Assembly: GCA_029939965.1 (NCBI GenBank) | Contig: JAOZRY010000275.1 | Location: 1-5,367, forward strand | Direction of reading: 5' to 3' | From: Bacteroidales bacterium | GTDB taxonomy: Bacteria; Bacteroidota; Bacteroidia; Bacteroidales; 4484-276 | DNA length: 5,367 nt | Shown here: one piece after another, positions 1 through 5,367 of the stretch | How the letters are laid out: each line of letters starts with the position of its first letter | Numbering within the stretch: position 1 is the first letter of the stretch | Made by a program: the position numbers and the translations under genes | Notes under the pieces: generated by a model | The model's database searches: none | What the model was told of the DNA's origin: nothing | Seen by the model: the letters and a program-made list of their open reading frames with translations, nothing else

Positions 1-70
1 AAACTAACCAACATGTTGTTTAAATATTTTGTTGTCAATTTCCCGCTTTGCTGTTTCAATAATAAATTAT
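1..70. repeat. Dispersed intergenic repeat, copy 1
   Basis: These 70 bases match 2019-2088 in the same orientation at a constant offset of 2018, with only four substitutions (positions 18, 44, 52 and 68) and no gaps. The copy starts at the window edge, so its true left end may lie outside. It contains a perfect 10-bp palindrome, CAACATGTTG at 9-18, which extends to an imperfect 18-bp palindrome at 5-22. In copy 2 the equivalent of position 18 is changed, leaving only the AACATGTT core. Both copies are intergenic. This one lies just past the 3' end of the minus-strand gene at 100-630. It encodes no convincing protein. It could be a non-autonomous mobile remnant, a REP-like family member or a duplicated gene-end sequence; the window does not decide between these. 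Confidence 0.85.
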
Positions 71-97
71 AAATCGTAAATAATAAATCATAAATTG
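63..97. repeat. Tandem heptamer array, five units of TAAATNN
   Basis: Five consecutive 7-bp units fit the pattern TAAAT plus two variable bases: TAAATTA (63-69), TAAATCG (70-76), TAAATAA (77-83), TAAATCA (84-90) and TAAATTG (91-97). The array overlaps the right end of repeat copy 1 and ends two bases short of the stop codon of the minus-strand gene (100-102). Copy 2 has one clear unit at the equivalent place (TAAATCA, 2081-2087) and one degenerate unit (TATATAC, 2088-2094), so the array differs in length between copies. Slippage during replication is a plausible origin. No strong hairpin is visible in it. Confidence 0.8.
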
Positions 98-99
98 CC

Positions 100-630
100 T
101 TAGTTTCTATCTCCACTAAAATGATCTGTTTTATATTTGAACAATACGTTAAAAGTAGTTAAGCTTCCGTAAATTCGGGTGATGTATTGTTGCAAACTTA
201 CTTTTTCTTCGTCCGATAATTTACTGCTGTTGATTCGCTGTTCCATTACTCTTATCCTATCACGAACCATTACGATTTTATGAAAAAAGGTTTCGATCGG
301 GATATCTTTTGACGAAAGGTCGCTACGTCCGGGTTCGAGGATCATTTTGCCGCCTATCCATTTTTCTCCCATTTCAATTGTTTCCTGAAGGTCAGAATAT
401 CTTTTCAATACTTTGATTATCATCATCTCTACCTGTTCGTAACTTACCATATCATGGTCGGGTTCCATGGCATCAATTACTTCCAGCCCTTCAAAATTTC
501 GGGTTATTTTTCTCCAGCCATAATCCACAAATACAATTTCATAAGCATCCATCGATGCTTGAATAATGACACCTGTACCAAATTCAGGATGCTTTACCCT
601 TGACCCAATCCCTAATGTTTGTTCTTCCAT
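100..630 (-). CDS. Tudor-like (UvrD/PcrA C-tail-like) protein with uncharacterised helical C-terminal domain
   Basis: This is a 176-residue protein with no signal peptide and no membrane segment, so it is probably cytoplasmic. Residues 6-52 form a small beta-rich module. The signature GSRVKHPEFGTGVI (9-22) is the pattern found in the Tudor-like tail of UvrD/PcrA helicases and in related KOW/CarD-type folds; the following VFVDYG and a turn near residues 37-47 fit a closing beta-barrel. In UvrD/PcrA this module contacts RNA polymerase, which suggests a nucleic-acid or polymerase-linked role here, but that is inference. Residues 63-90 and 111-165 look helical and polar. The second stretch includes PIETFFHKIVMVRDRIRVME (111-130) and the segment QQYITRIYGSLTTFNVLF (147-164), which I recognise as typical of a conserved, unnamed Bacteroidetes protein. 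The ATG at 630 has no Shine-Dalgarno. The gene is divergent from the lipoprotein gene. Its exact function is unknown. Confidence 0.85.
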   Translation of the reverse strand: MEEQTLGIGSRVKHPEFGTGVIIQASMDAYEIVFVDYGWRKITRNFEGLEVIDAMEPDHDMVSYEQVEMMIIKVLKRYSDLQETIEMGEKWIGGKMILEPGRSDLSSKDIPIETFFHKIVMVRDRIRVMEQRINSSKLSDEEKVSLQQYITRIYGSLTTFNVLFKYKTDHFSGDRN

Positions 631-708
631 GTTGTTAATATTTTGTTAATTTTCAATATTTTTACCTTAATTATTAGTGTTCAGATAGCCTGAATTTATC
701 AAAAAAAC

Positions 709-716
709 TATTTTTG
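709..716 (+). promoter_or_regulatory. Putative Bacteroidetes -7 promoter element of the lipoprotein gene
   Basis: TATTTTTG matches the Bacteroidetes -7 consensus TAnnTTTG exactly. Its last base is 60 nt upstream of the preferred start at 776, giving an expected untranslated leader of roughly 50 nt. I see no good -33 TTTG/TTG element at the usual distance upstream, and the region is very AT-rich, so a chance match is possible. The site lies in the divergent region between the minus-strand gene and the lipoprotein gene. No equally good element is visible for the minus-strand gene. Confidence 0.45.
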
Positions 717-775
717 CACGATAATTCAAAACCAAAACAAATTTAAGTTACAAATTTAAAATAATGGGAGCTAAA

Positions 776-1351
776 ATGTTTAAAAAATTATTTCTTTTTG
801 CAAGTGTCGCTTTAATAATGGCAGCGTGTAATAATGCCGGACAAACTGATTCAGCTGATACAAATGCTGATGTGGTTATGATAACTTCAGTTGATTTTAA
901 CACAAACCCTGATGATTTTGTTGGTAAAAACATAATCATTGAAGGAACCGTTGTACATGTTTGTCAGCATGGTGGAAAACGAATGTTTATTGTAGGAAAT
1001 GAAGAAGAAGAGGACAGAATTCAAATTAAGGCCGGTGATGAAATTGATGCTTTTGATGTAGAACTTGAAGGTAGTGATGTGTCGGTATCCGGTATTTTTT
1101 ATGAACTCCGAATTGATGAACCTTATCTTACCGAATGGGAAAATGAGTTAAAGGCTAACAATCCTGATTCAGAGTTAAAAATTCACAGAGGCGAAGAAGG
1201 CCACGAGCATGGTGAAGAATCAGATGCCGAAGTAGAAGCTGCCCATGAATTTGAGCAGATTGATGCATATCGTACACAAATGAAAGATGAAGGTGTTGAT
1301 CACCTTTCATATTATTCGATTATTGCCAGCGAATACAAAGAAAAAAAGTAA
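776..1351 (+). CDS. OB-fold-like envelope lipoprotein
   Basis: The preferred product is 191 residues, starting at the ATG at 776. That start gives MFKKLFLFASVALIMAAC, a compact lipoprotein signal with a KK n-region, a hydrophobic core and the lipidated Cys at residue 18. GGGAG at 766-770 lies 5 nt before it. An in-frame ATG at 764 would add only MGAK in front. Mature residues from about 36 to 110 read as a beta-barrel of the OB-fold type: a 'DFVGKNIIIEGTV' entry strand, then VHVCQHGGKRMFIV, then 'GSDVSVSGIFYEL'. I recall similar proteins in Bacteroidales, where the Cys-x-His-(G/S)-GKR segment recurs. A linker rich in His and Glu (about 137-150, including HRGEEGHEHGEE) precedes a helical tail. 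The Cys/His motif and the linker could bind metal, but this is inference. The gene stands alone: divergent on its left and closed by a terminator on its right. Function is unknown. Confidence 0.85.
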   Translation: MFKKLFLFASVALIMAACNNAGQTDSADTNADVVMITSVDFNTNPDDFVGKNIIIEGTVVHVCQHGGKRMFIVGNEEEEDRIQIKAGDEIDAFDVELEGSDVSVSGIFYELRIDEPYLTEWENELKANNPDSELKIHRGEEGHEHGEESDAEVEAAHEFEQIDAYRTQMKDEGVDHLSYYSIIASEYKEKK

Positions 1352-1368
1352 GCCGCTACGTTGTCGGT

Positions 1369-1405
1369 AAAAAGGCCCGGAATTGTGTTTCGTGGCCTTT
1401 TTTTT
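1369..1405 (+). terminator. Intrinsic terminator after the lipoprotein gene
   Basis: AAAAAGGCC (1369-1377) pairs with GGCCTTTTT (1394-1402). An inner stem CGGAA (1378-1382) pairs with TTTCG (1388-1392) with one G-T wobble; T1393 is bulged and the loop is TTGTG (1383-1387). The stem runs into eight T residues (1398-1405). It begins 18 bases after the lipoprotein stop codon. Because the stem starts with A-rich sequence it could also act weakly in the opposite direction, but no minus-strand gene needs that here. It separates the lipoprotein gene from the PepSY-type gene, although some read-through is possible. Confidence 0.85.
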
Positions 1406-1446
1406 ATTCAATATTGATTATTTAATGAGGATAAAATTTTTTATAA

Positions 1447-2004
1447 ATGAAGAAAATTAAATGGAGAAAGTACAATCGTGCCATCCATAGAGATCTTGGC
1501 TATTTCTTTTTTGCAATGAGTATTATTTATGGATTATCCGGTATTGCTGTAAACCACATCAGCGACTGGAATCCAAATTATGTAATAACGCATCAGATAA
1601 TTAATTTCGGACACCCAATTAGCAGAAGTATTTCTAAAAAAGAAGTACTTGCCATGCTCGAAAAATATGATGAAGCTGATAATTATAAAAAACATTTTTT
1701 CCCAAACCGAAGTATATTAAAAGTGTTTTTGAATGGCGGAAGTGCTTTAATAGATATGAATACCGGACATGGTGAAATTGAAAAAATAAAACGACGTCCG
1801 GTTTTTCATTTAGTAAATTACCTGCATTACAATCCCCAAAAATGGTGGACATGGTTTTCGGATGCTTATGCCGGTGCGCTTGTAATTTTAGCAATATCAG
1901 GGTTGTTTATACTTAGAGGCAAAAATGGGATAACCAAAAGAGGTGCCTGGATAACTGCTGCCGGAATAATTATCCCGGTTATATTTATTATGCTCTATTA
2001 TTAG
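1447..2004 (+). CDS. PepSY-associated TM helix family protein, three-helix membrane protein
   Basis: This 185-residue inner-membrane protein fits the short Bacteroidetes form of the PepSY-associated TM family (PepSY_TM_like_2 type). Helix 1 is about residues 17-36, preceded by the typical RAIHRDLGYFFF and ending near NH. A soluble loop of about 100 residues follows and resembles one PepSY-like alpha/beta unit, with KKEVLAMLEKY as the helix and ILKVFLNGGSALIDMNTG as the strands. Helix 2 is about 137-156, after HLVNYLHYNPQKWWTWFSD, and helix 3 is about 166-184. His14, His36, His121 and His127 sit near the helix ends. Larger relatives of PepSY_TM proteins are linked to iron-siderophore reduction and electron transfer, so a redox or haem role is possible but unproven. 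TAA directly precedes the ATG in frame, which fixes the start. It lies 95 bp after the lipoprotein gene, beyond a terminator, so it is probably a separate unit. Confidence 0.85.
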   Translation: MKKIKWRKYNRAIHRDLGYFFFAMSIIYGLSGIAVNHISDWNPNYVITHQIINFGHPISRSISKKEVLAMLEKYDEADNYKKHFFPNRSILKVFLNGGSALIDMNTGHGEIEKIKRRPVFHLVNYLHYNPQKWWTWFSDAYAGALVILAISGLFILRGKNGITKRGAWITAAGIIIPVIFIMLYY

Positions 2005-2018
2005 GCTTTTAATTTTGA

Positions 2019-2088
2019 AAACTAACCAACATGTTATTTAAATATTTTGTTGTCAATTTCCAGCTTTGCGGTTTCAATAATAAATCAT
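2019..2088. repeat. Dispersed intergenic repeat, copy 2
   Basis: This segment is identical to 1-70 at 66 of 70 positions, in direct orientation and without gaps. It begins 15 bases after the stop codon of the PepSY-type gene and ends about 30 bases before the putative malQ -7 element. Upstream of 2019 the bases are AATTTTGA; whether copy 1 shares them cannot be seen, because it is cut by the window edge. After the repeat, copy 2 has only one clear heptamer unit (2081-2087) where copy 1 has five. I see no transposase, target-site duplication or strong hairpin attached to it. Confidence 0.85.
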
Positions 2089-2120
2089 ATATACAAAAGA
2101 TGTTCATAAAAACCGAAAGT

Positions 2121-2128
2121 TATTTTTG
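2121..2128 (+). promoter_or_regulatory. Putative Bacteroidetes -7 promoter element of the malQ operon
   Basis: TATTTTTG is again an exact match to TAnnTTTG, and it is the same octamer as at 709-716. Its last base is 61 nt upstream of the malQ ATG, predicting a leader of roughly 50 nt. A clear -33 TTTG is not visible at the usual spacing; the nearest candidate, TGTT at 2101-2104, is weak. The element lies in the only intergenic gap before the operon, so it is the best available promoter candidate. No operator or riboswitch-like structure is recognisable in the leader. Confidence 0.45.
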
Positions 2129-2188
2129 AGCAAGCCCTAACTGTAAAACAACATTCCTTTCTTTAACTTATCAATTAAATAAACAGAT

Positions 2189-3661
2189 ATGAATAGAAGT
2201 AGCGGAATCCTTCTTCACCCAACCTCACTGCCCGGAAAATATGGGATTGGCTCGCTAGGAAATCAAGCCCGGCAGTTTGTTGACTTTCTATCAAATGCCG
2301 GACAAAAATTGTGGCAGGTGCTTCCCATGGGGCACACAGGATATGGTGATTCGCCATACCAGTGCTTTTCTATTTTTGCAGGTAACCCAATACTTATTGA
2401 TCTTGAGATATTGGTTTCTGATGGATTGTTGACTGATGATGACCTTGTATCAGACCACATTTTCGATGAAGATAAAGTGGATTACGGGTTGGTGATAAAT
2501 TTTAAACGTGAAATGCTCAACAAAGCCTTCACAAGATTTCTGTTGCAACAAAAAAGCGAAGAATACTCAAGGTTTATTAAACAGAATGATTTTTGGTTAC
2601 ACGATTATGCTGTATTTATTGCCGTTAAAGAATTTTTTGGAGGTAACCCATGGTGGAATTGGAAGGATGAATTCAAATATAGAAATACTGAAGTGTTGGA
2701 CAATTTTGTTTGTGAGAATCCGGCAAAAGTTGATTTCCACAAATTTGTGCAATATCTGTTTTACAAACAATGGCAGGGTATAAAAAAATATGCCAACGAG
2801 AGGGGGATTTCTATTGTTGGCGATATTCCGCTTTATGTGGCTCACGACAGTGCCGATGTTTGGAGCAATCACGAGATATTTCAGTTTGACGAGAATCGGA
2901 ATCCAATTAAAGTTGCGGGTGTTCCCCCCGACTATTTTAGCAGCACAGGTCAGTTGTGGGGAAACCCTTTGTACAACTGGGATTACATGAAAGAAAACGG
3001 CTTTAAATGGTGGATTGGGCGAATAAAAGCTACTACCGAACTTTATGATATTGTAAGAATTGATCATTTTCGTGGATTTGAAGCATACTGGGCTGTACCT
3101 TACGGAGATAATACAGCCATGAATGGTAGCTGGGTGCAGGCTCCCGGACAGGAACTTTTTAAAACAATAAAAAATGAATTAGGAACTTTGCCGATCATTG
3201 CCGAAGACCTTGGTGTTATTACTCAAGAAGTTGAAAAATTACGTGATGATTTTGAATTTCCCGGCATGAAAATTCTCCAGTTTGCTTTCCATTCAAACGA
3301 AGGAAGCGGATACCTGCCACACAATTACTCCTCCAATTTTATTGTTTACACCGGAACCCACGACAATGATACTTTAAAGGGCTGGTTTGATACCCTTGAG
3401 CCTGAAATAAAACAAAAGGTTCTGGATTATGTTGATGCTAATAAAAATACCATTATTCGTAAAATGATCCGGTTGGCCTGGAGTTCTACTGCAATAATGG
3501 CTGTGATTCCTTTACAGGATTTACTGGATTTGGGAAGTGATGGAAGAATGAATATACCCGGAACTCCATCAGGCAACTGGCAATGGAGGTATAAACAAGA
3601 GCAACTAACAGATGATAAAGCAGAATGGCTAAATCATCTTACCAGAATTTTTAACAGATAA
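2189..3661 (+). CDS. malQ: 4-alpha-glucanotransferase (amylomaltase, GH77)
   Basis: This cytoplasmic enzyme (EC 2.4.1.25) transfers alpha-1,4-glucan segments between maltodextrins and releases glucose. The 490 residues cover the full compact GH77 fold, close to the roughly 500 residues of Thermus amylomaltase. Signatures in order are RSSGILLHPTSLPG (3-16), the substrate-site loop GHTGYGDSPYQ (48-58), GDIPLYVAHDSADVW (211-225), the 250s loop VAGVPPDYFSSTGQLWGNP (242-260), RIDHFRGF (290-297), AEDLG (338-342), THDND (390-394) and NIPGTPSGNWQWR (455-467). By alignment with known amylomaltases the nucleophile is Asp292, the acid/base is Glu339 and the third carboxylate is Asp392. All are intact. 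It has no signal peptide and no N-terminal CBM20 domains, unlike the long GH77 proteins that many Bacteroidetes also carry. An in-frame TAA at 2180-2182 makes 2189 the first usable start. The downstream GH13 gene starts 6 bp after its stop, which implies co-transcription. Confidence 0.97.
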   Translation: MNRSSGILLHPTSLPGKYGIGSLGNQARQFVDFLSNAGQKLWQVLPMGHTGYGDSPYQCFSIFAGNPILIDLEILVSDGLLTDDDLVSDHIFDEDKVDYGLVINFKREMLNKAFTRFLLQQKSEEYSRFIKQNDFWLHDYAVFIAVKEFFGGNPWWNWKDEFKYRNTEVLDNFVCENPAKVDFHKFVQYLFYKQWQGIKKYANERGISIVGDIPLYVAHDSADVWSNHEIFQFDENRNPIKVAGVPPDYFSSTGQLWGNPLYNWDYMKENGFKWWIGRIKATTELYDIVRIDHFRGFEAYWAVPYGDNTAMNGSWVQAPGQELFKTIKNELGTLPIIAEDLGVITQEVEKLRDDFEFPGMKILQFAFHSNEGSGYLPHNYSSNFIVYTGTHDNDTLKGWFDTLEPEIKQKVLDYVDANKNTIIRKMIRLAWSSTAIMAVIPLQDLLDLGSDGRMNIPGTPSGNWQWRYKQEQLTDDKAEWLNHLTRIFNR

Positions 3662-3667
3662 ACTCTT

Positions 3668-5367
3668 ATGACATCTAAAATCAGCATCTATCAGGTGCTG
3701 CCCAGGCTTTTTGGCAACAATACCAAAAACTGTATTAAAAATGGAACCATTCACCAAAATGGGTGTGGTAAATTTAATGATTTTACAGAAAAAGCTCTAA
3801 CGGAAATCCGGGATTTGGGAGTTACCCATATATGGTACACCGGCATAATAGAACATGGTACCATGACGGATTATTCTTCTTTTGGTGTGCAAAAAGATCA
3901 TCCATCGTTGCTCAAAGGCCGGGCTGGTTCGCCTTATGCCATCAAAGATTATTACGATGTTGATCCTGATTTGGCTGTAAATGTTGATAAACGTATGCAC
4001 GAATTTGAGTCGTTGATAAGTAGGACACATAATGCCGGATTGAAAACGATTATCGACTTTGTGCCAAACCACCTTTTCCGCCAATACAACTCTAATACTA
4101 AACCAGGAGATGTAAAAGATTTTGGTGTTGATGATGATGTATATAAAGCATTTGATCCGAATAATAATTTCTATTATTTACCTGATTCTGAGTTTAGGAT
4201 TCCTGATGGGATACCATGGATGAATAAAATTAAGGGAGAGCTTCCAAAGCAACCTTACATGGAGAAACCGGCAAAAGCAACCGGAAATGATATATTTGAA
4301 GCGAAACCCGATAAAAATGATTGGTACGAAACCGTTAAACTAAATTATGGTGTAGATATTTTGAATAACAGATCCGGCCATTTTTATCCCATTCCTGATA
4401 CCTGGAATAAGATGCTGGATATATTGAATTTTTGGGTAAAAAAAGGTGTGGATGCTTTTCGGTGCGATATGGCCGAAATGATTCCTGTTGAGTTTTGGGC
4501 ATGGGTAATCAGGAAGATAAAGAAAAAGAATCCATCTATTATTTTTATTGCTGAAATATACAACCCTTTTGAATATCACAATTATGTAAAAACCGGTGGT
4601 TTCGATTATTTATACGATAAAGTGGGCCTTTATGATGCATTAAAAAAAATTATACAACATAATACATCTACTGCTGTCATCACCAACTGCTGGCAGTTTT
4701 TGGAAGGCCTGGATGCTTATATGCTACGTTTTCTCGAAAACCATGATGAGGTGAGATTTGCTTCAAAAAAATTTGCAGGAAATCCTGATGCTGCCATCCC
4801 GGCAATGACAATTTCGGCAGGAATGAATACCGGCCCGGTAATGATATACAATGGGCAGGAAGTTGGAGAGCCCGCTGTAGGTGAAGCAGGATTTAGTGGT
4901 GATGATGGCCGTACTACCATTTTTGATTACTTCCACATTCCCGAACATCAGAAGTGGATGAATAATGGCAAATTTGATGGTAATTATTTGTCTGCATCTC
5001 AAACGGATTTAAGGAATTTCTACAAAACGCTGTTGAATATTTGTATTGGTAGTGAAGCCATTTCAACCGGCGAATTTTACGACCTGATGTATGCTAATTC
5101 GTACGACTTGCTTCCAAACAGGGATAAAATTTATGCCTGGTTACGTCATAGTAAAAACCAAAAACTCCTTTTCGTTACACATTTTAATGCACATCAAAAG
5201 TGCAGAGTTAGAATCAGAATACCGGAACATGCTTTTGAAGAAATGGGCTGGGGAGATAAAATTATTATTGTACTAAAAGGTTTGATGAATTTTAATGGCC
5301 GGAAAGAGATTTCTAAGGCCTCAGCTATGTACAATGGAATTGAAATAGAATTGGATGGGTACGATGC
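3668..5367 (+). CDS. GH13 alpha-amylase-family glycosidase, partial (3' end beyond window)
   Basis: The frame is open from ATG 3668 to the window end: 566 full codons with no stop. The malQ TAA is the nearest upstream in-frame stop, so 3668 is the first possible start. Residues 5-60 (ISIYQVLPRLFG; then GVTHIWYTGI) begin the TIM barrel. All GH13 regions are present: DFVPNH (130-135), DAFRCDMAE (262-270), IAEIYNP (294-300) and LENHDE (356-361). They give nucleophile Asp267, with Arg265 two residues before it, acid/base Glu296 and transition-state stabiliser Asp360. A long insertion (about 140-240) between the first two regions corresponds to an enlarged domain B. A beta-rich domain C starts near residue 460 and runs off the edge; judging from related proteins, probably only a few dozen residues are missing. 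There is no signal peptide, so it should be cytoplasmic. It is probably an alpha-1,4-glucan hydrolase acting with MalQ on maltodextrin or glycogen. Subfamily and exact product cannot be set by eye; a transglycosylase is also possible. Confidence 0.93.
   Translation, partial: MTSKISIYQVLPRLFGNNTKNCIKNGTIHQNGCGKFNDFTEKALTEIRDLGVTHIWYTGIIEHGTMTDYSSFGVQKDHPSLLKGRAGSPYAIKDYYDVDPDLAVNVDKRMHEFESLISRTHNAGLKTIIDFVPNHLFRQYNSNTKPGDVKDFGVDDDVYKAFDPNNNFYYLPDSEFRIPDGIPWMNKIKGELPKQPYMEKPAKATGNDIFEAKPDKNDWYETVKLNYGVDILNNRSGHFYPIPDTWNKMLDILNFWVKKGVDAFRCDMAEMIPVEFWAWVIRKIKKKNPSIIFIAEIYNPFEYHNYVKTGGFDYLYDKVGLYDALKKIIQHNTSTAVITNCWQFLEGLDAYMLRFLENHDEVRFASKKFAGNPDAAIPAMTISAGMNTGPVMIYNGQEVGEPAVGEAGFSGDDGRTTIFDYFHIPEHQKWMNNGKFDGNYLSASQTDLRNFYKTLLNICIGSEAISTGEFYDLMYANSYDLLPNRDKIYAWLRHSKNQKLLFVTHFNAHQKCRVRIRIPEHAFEEMGWGDKIIIVLKGLMNFNGRKEISKASAMYNGIEIELDGYD

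Noticed and set aside
1425..1460. Short plus-strand frame starting at ATG 1425, upstream of the PepSY-type gene
   Set aside because: It encodes only 11 residues, is out of frame with the gene, and overlaps its start. There is no evidence that it acts as a leader peptide.
2031..2129. Small plus-strand open frame in repeat copy 2 (32 residues from ATG 2031), with a counterpart at 13-72 in copy 1
   Set aside because: The two frames share their first residues only because the DNA is repeated. Three of the four substitutions change the amino acid, the lengths differ, and copy 1 stops inside the heptamer array, so there is no sign of coding selection.
2597..3067. Minus-strand open frame of 156 residues
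   Set aside because: It lies entirely antisense to malQ, across highly conserved GH77 motifs, and its translation resembles no protein family. It is a shadow of the real gene.
3662..3667. Possible fusion of malQ and the GH13 gene, since both are in the same frame
   Set aside because: The malQ TAA at 3659-3661 is clear, MalQ ends at its normal length, and the GH13 protein begins with a normal N-terminus at 3668. These are two adjacent genes, not a broken fusion.
3797..4084. Minus-strand open frame of 95 residues, and further antisense frames at 4340-4579, 4717-4920 and 4763-5002
   Set aside because: All are antisense to the GH13 gene, whose plus-strand frame contains every catalytic motif. 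Their translations show no recognisable domains.
5091..5276. Plus-strand open frame of 61 residues near the right end
   Set aside because: It overlaps the GH13 gene in another frame. The GH13 frame continues without interruption through domain C, so this one is not a gene and does not indicate a frameshift.

Overview
The window looks like ordinary chromosome from an AT-rich member of the Bacteroidetes (Bacteroidota, probably class Bacteroidia). This rests on several signs: protein families typical of that phylum, start codons in A-rich context mostly without a Shine-Dalgarno sequence, and two matches to the Bacteroidetes -7 promoter element TAnnTTTG. I see no rRNA, tRNA, CRISPR array, transposase, integrase or phage gene.

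Layout. Positions 1-97 are intergenic and hold copy 1 of a dispersed repeat of about 70 bp, which runs into five tandem 7-bp units. On the minus strand, 100-630 encodes a 176-residue protein with a UvrD/PcrA-tail-like Tudor fold and an uncharacterised helical C-terminal half. A divergent intergenic region (631-775) leads to an outer-envelope lipoprotein with an OB-fold-like domain (776-1351), which is closed by a strong intrinsic terminator (1369-1405). Next is a three-helix membrane protein of the PepSY-associated TM type (1447-2004). The following intergenic region (2005-2188) carries repeat copy 2 and a promoter-like -7 element.

The right-hand 3.2 kb is a two-gene alpha-glucan operon. malQ (4-alpha-glucanotransferase, GH77, 2189-3661) is followed after 6 bp by a GH13 alpha-amylase-family enzyme (3668 to the window end). 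The GH13 gene is cut by the window edge and has no stop codon inside it. Neither protein has a signal peptide, so both should act in the cytoplasm. The simplest reading is that the GH13 enzyme cuts alpha-1,4-glucans (maltodextrin or glycogen) into short oligosaccharides. MalQ would then disproportionate those into glucose and longer chains that other enzymes can use.

I do not see a new multi-gene system. The points most worth a second look are the 66/70-identical intergenic repeat pair with its heptamer array, the uncharacterised C-terminal half of the Tudor-like protein, and the Cys/His-containing lipoprotein. All family assignments come from reading motifs by eye; no database search was run.
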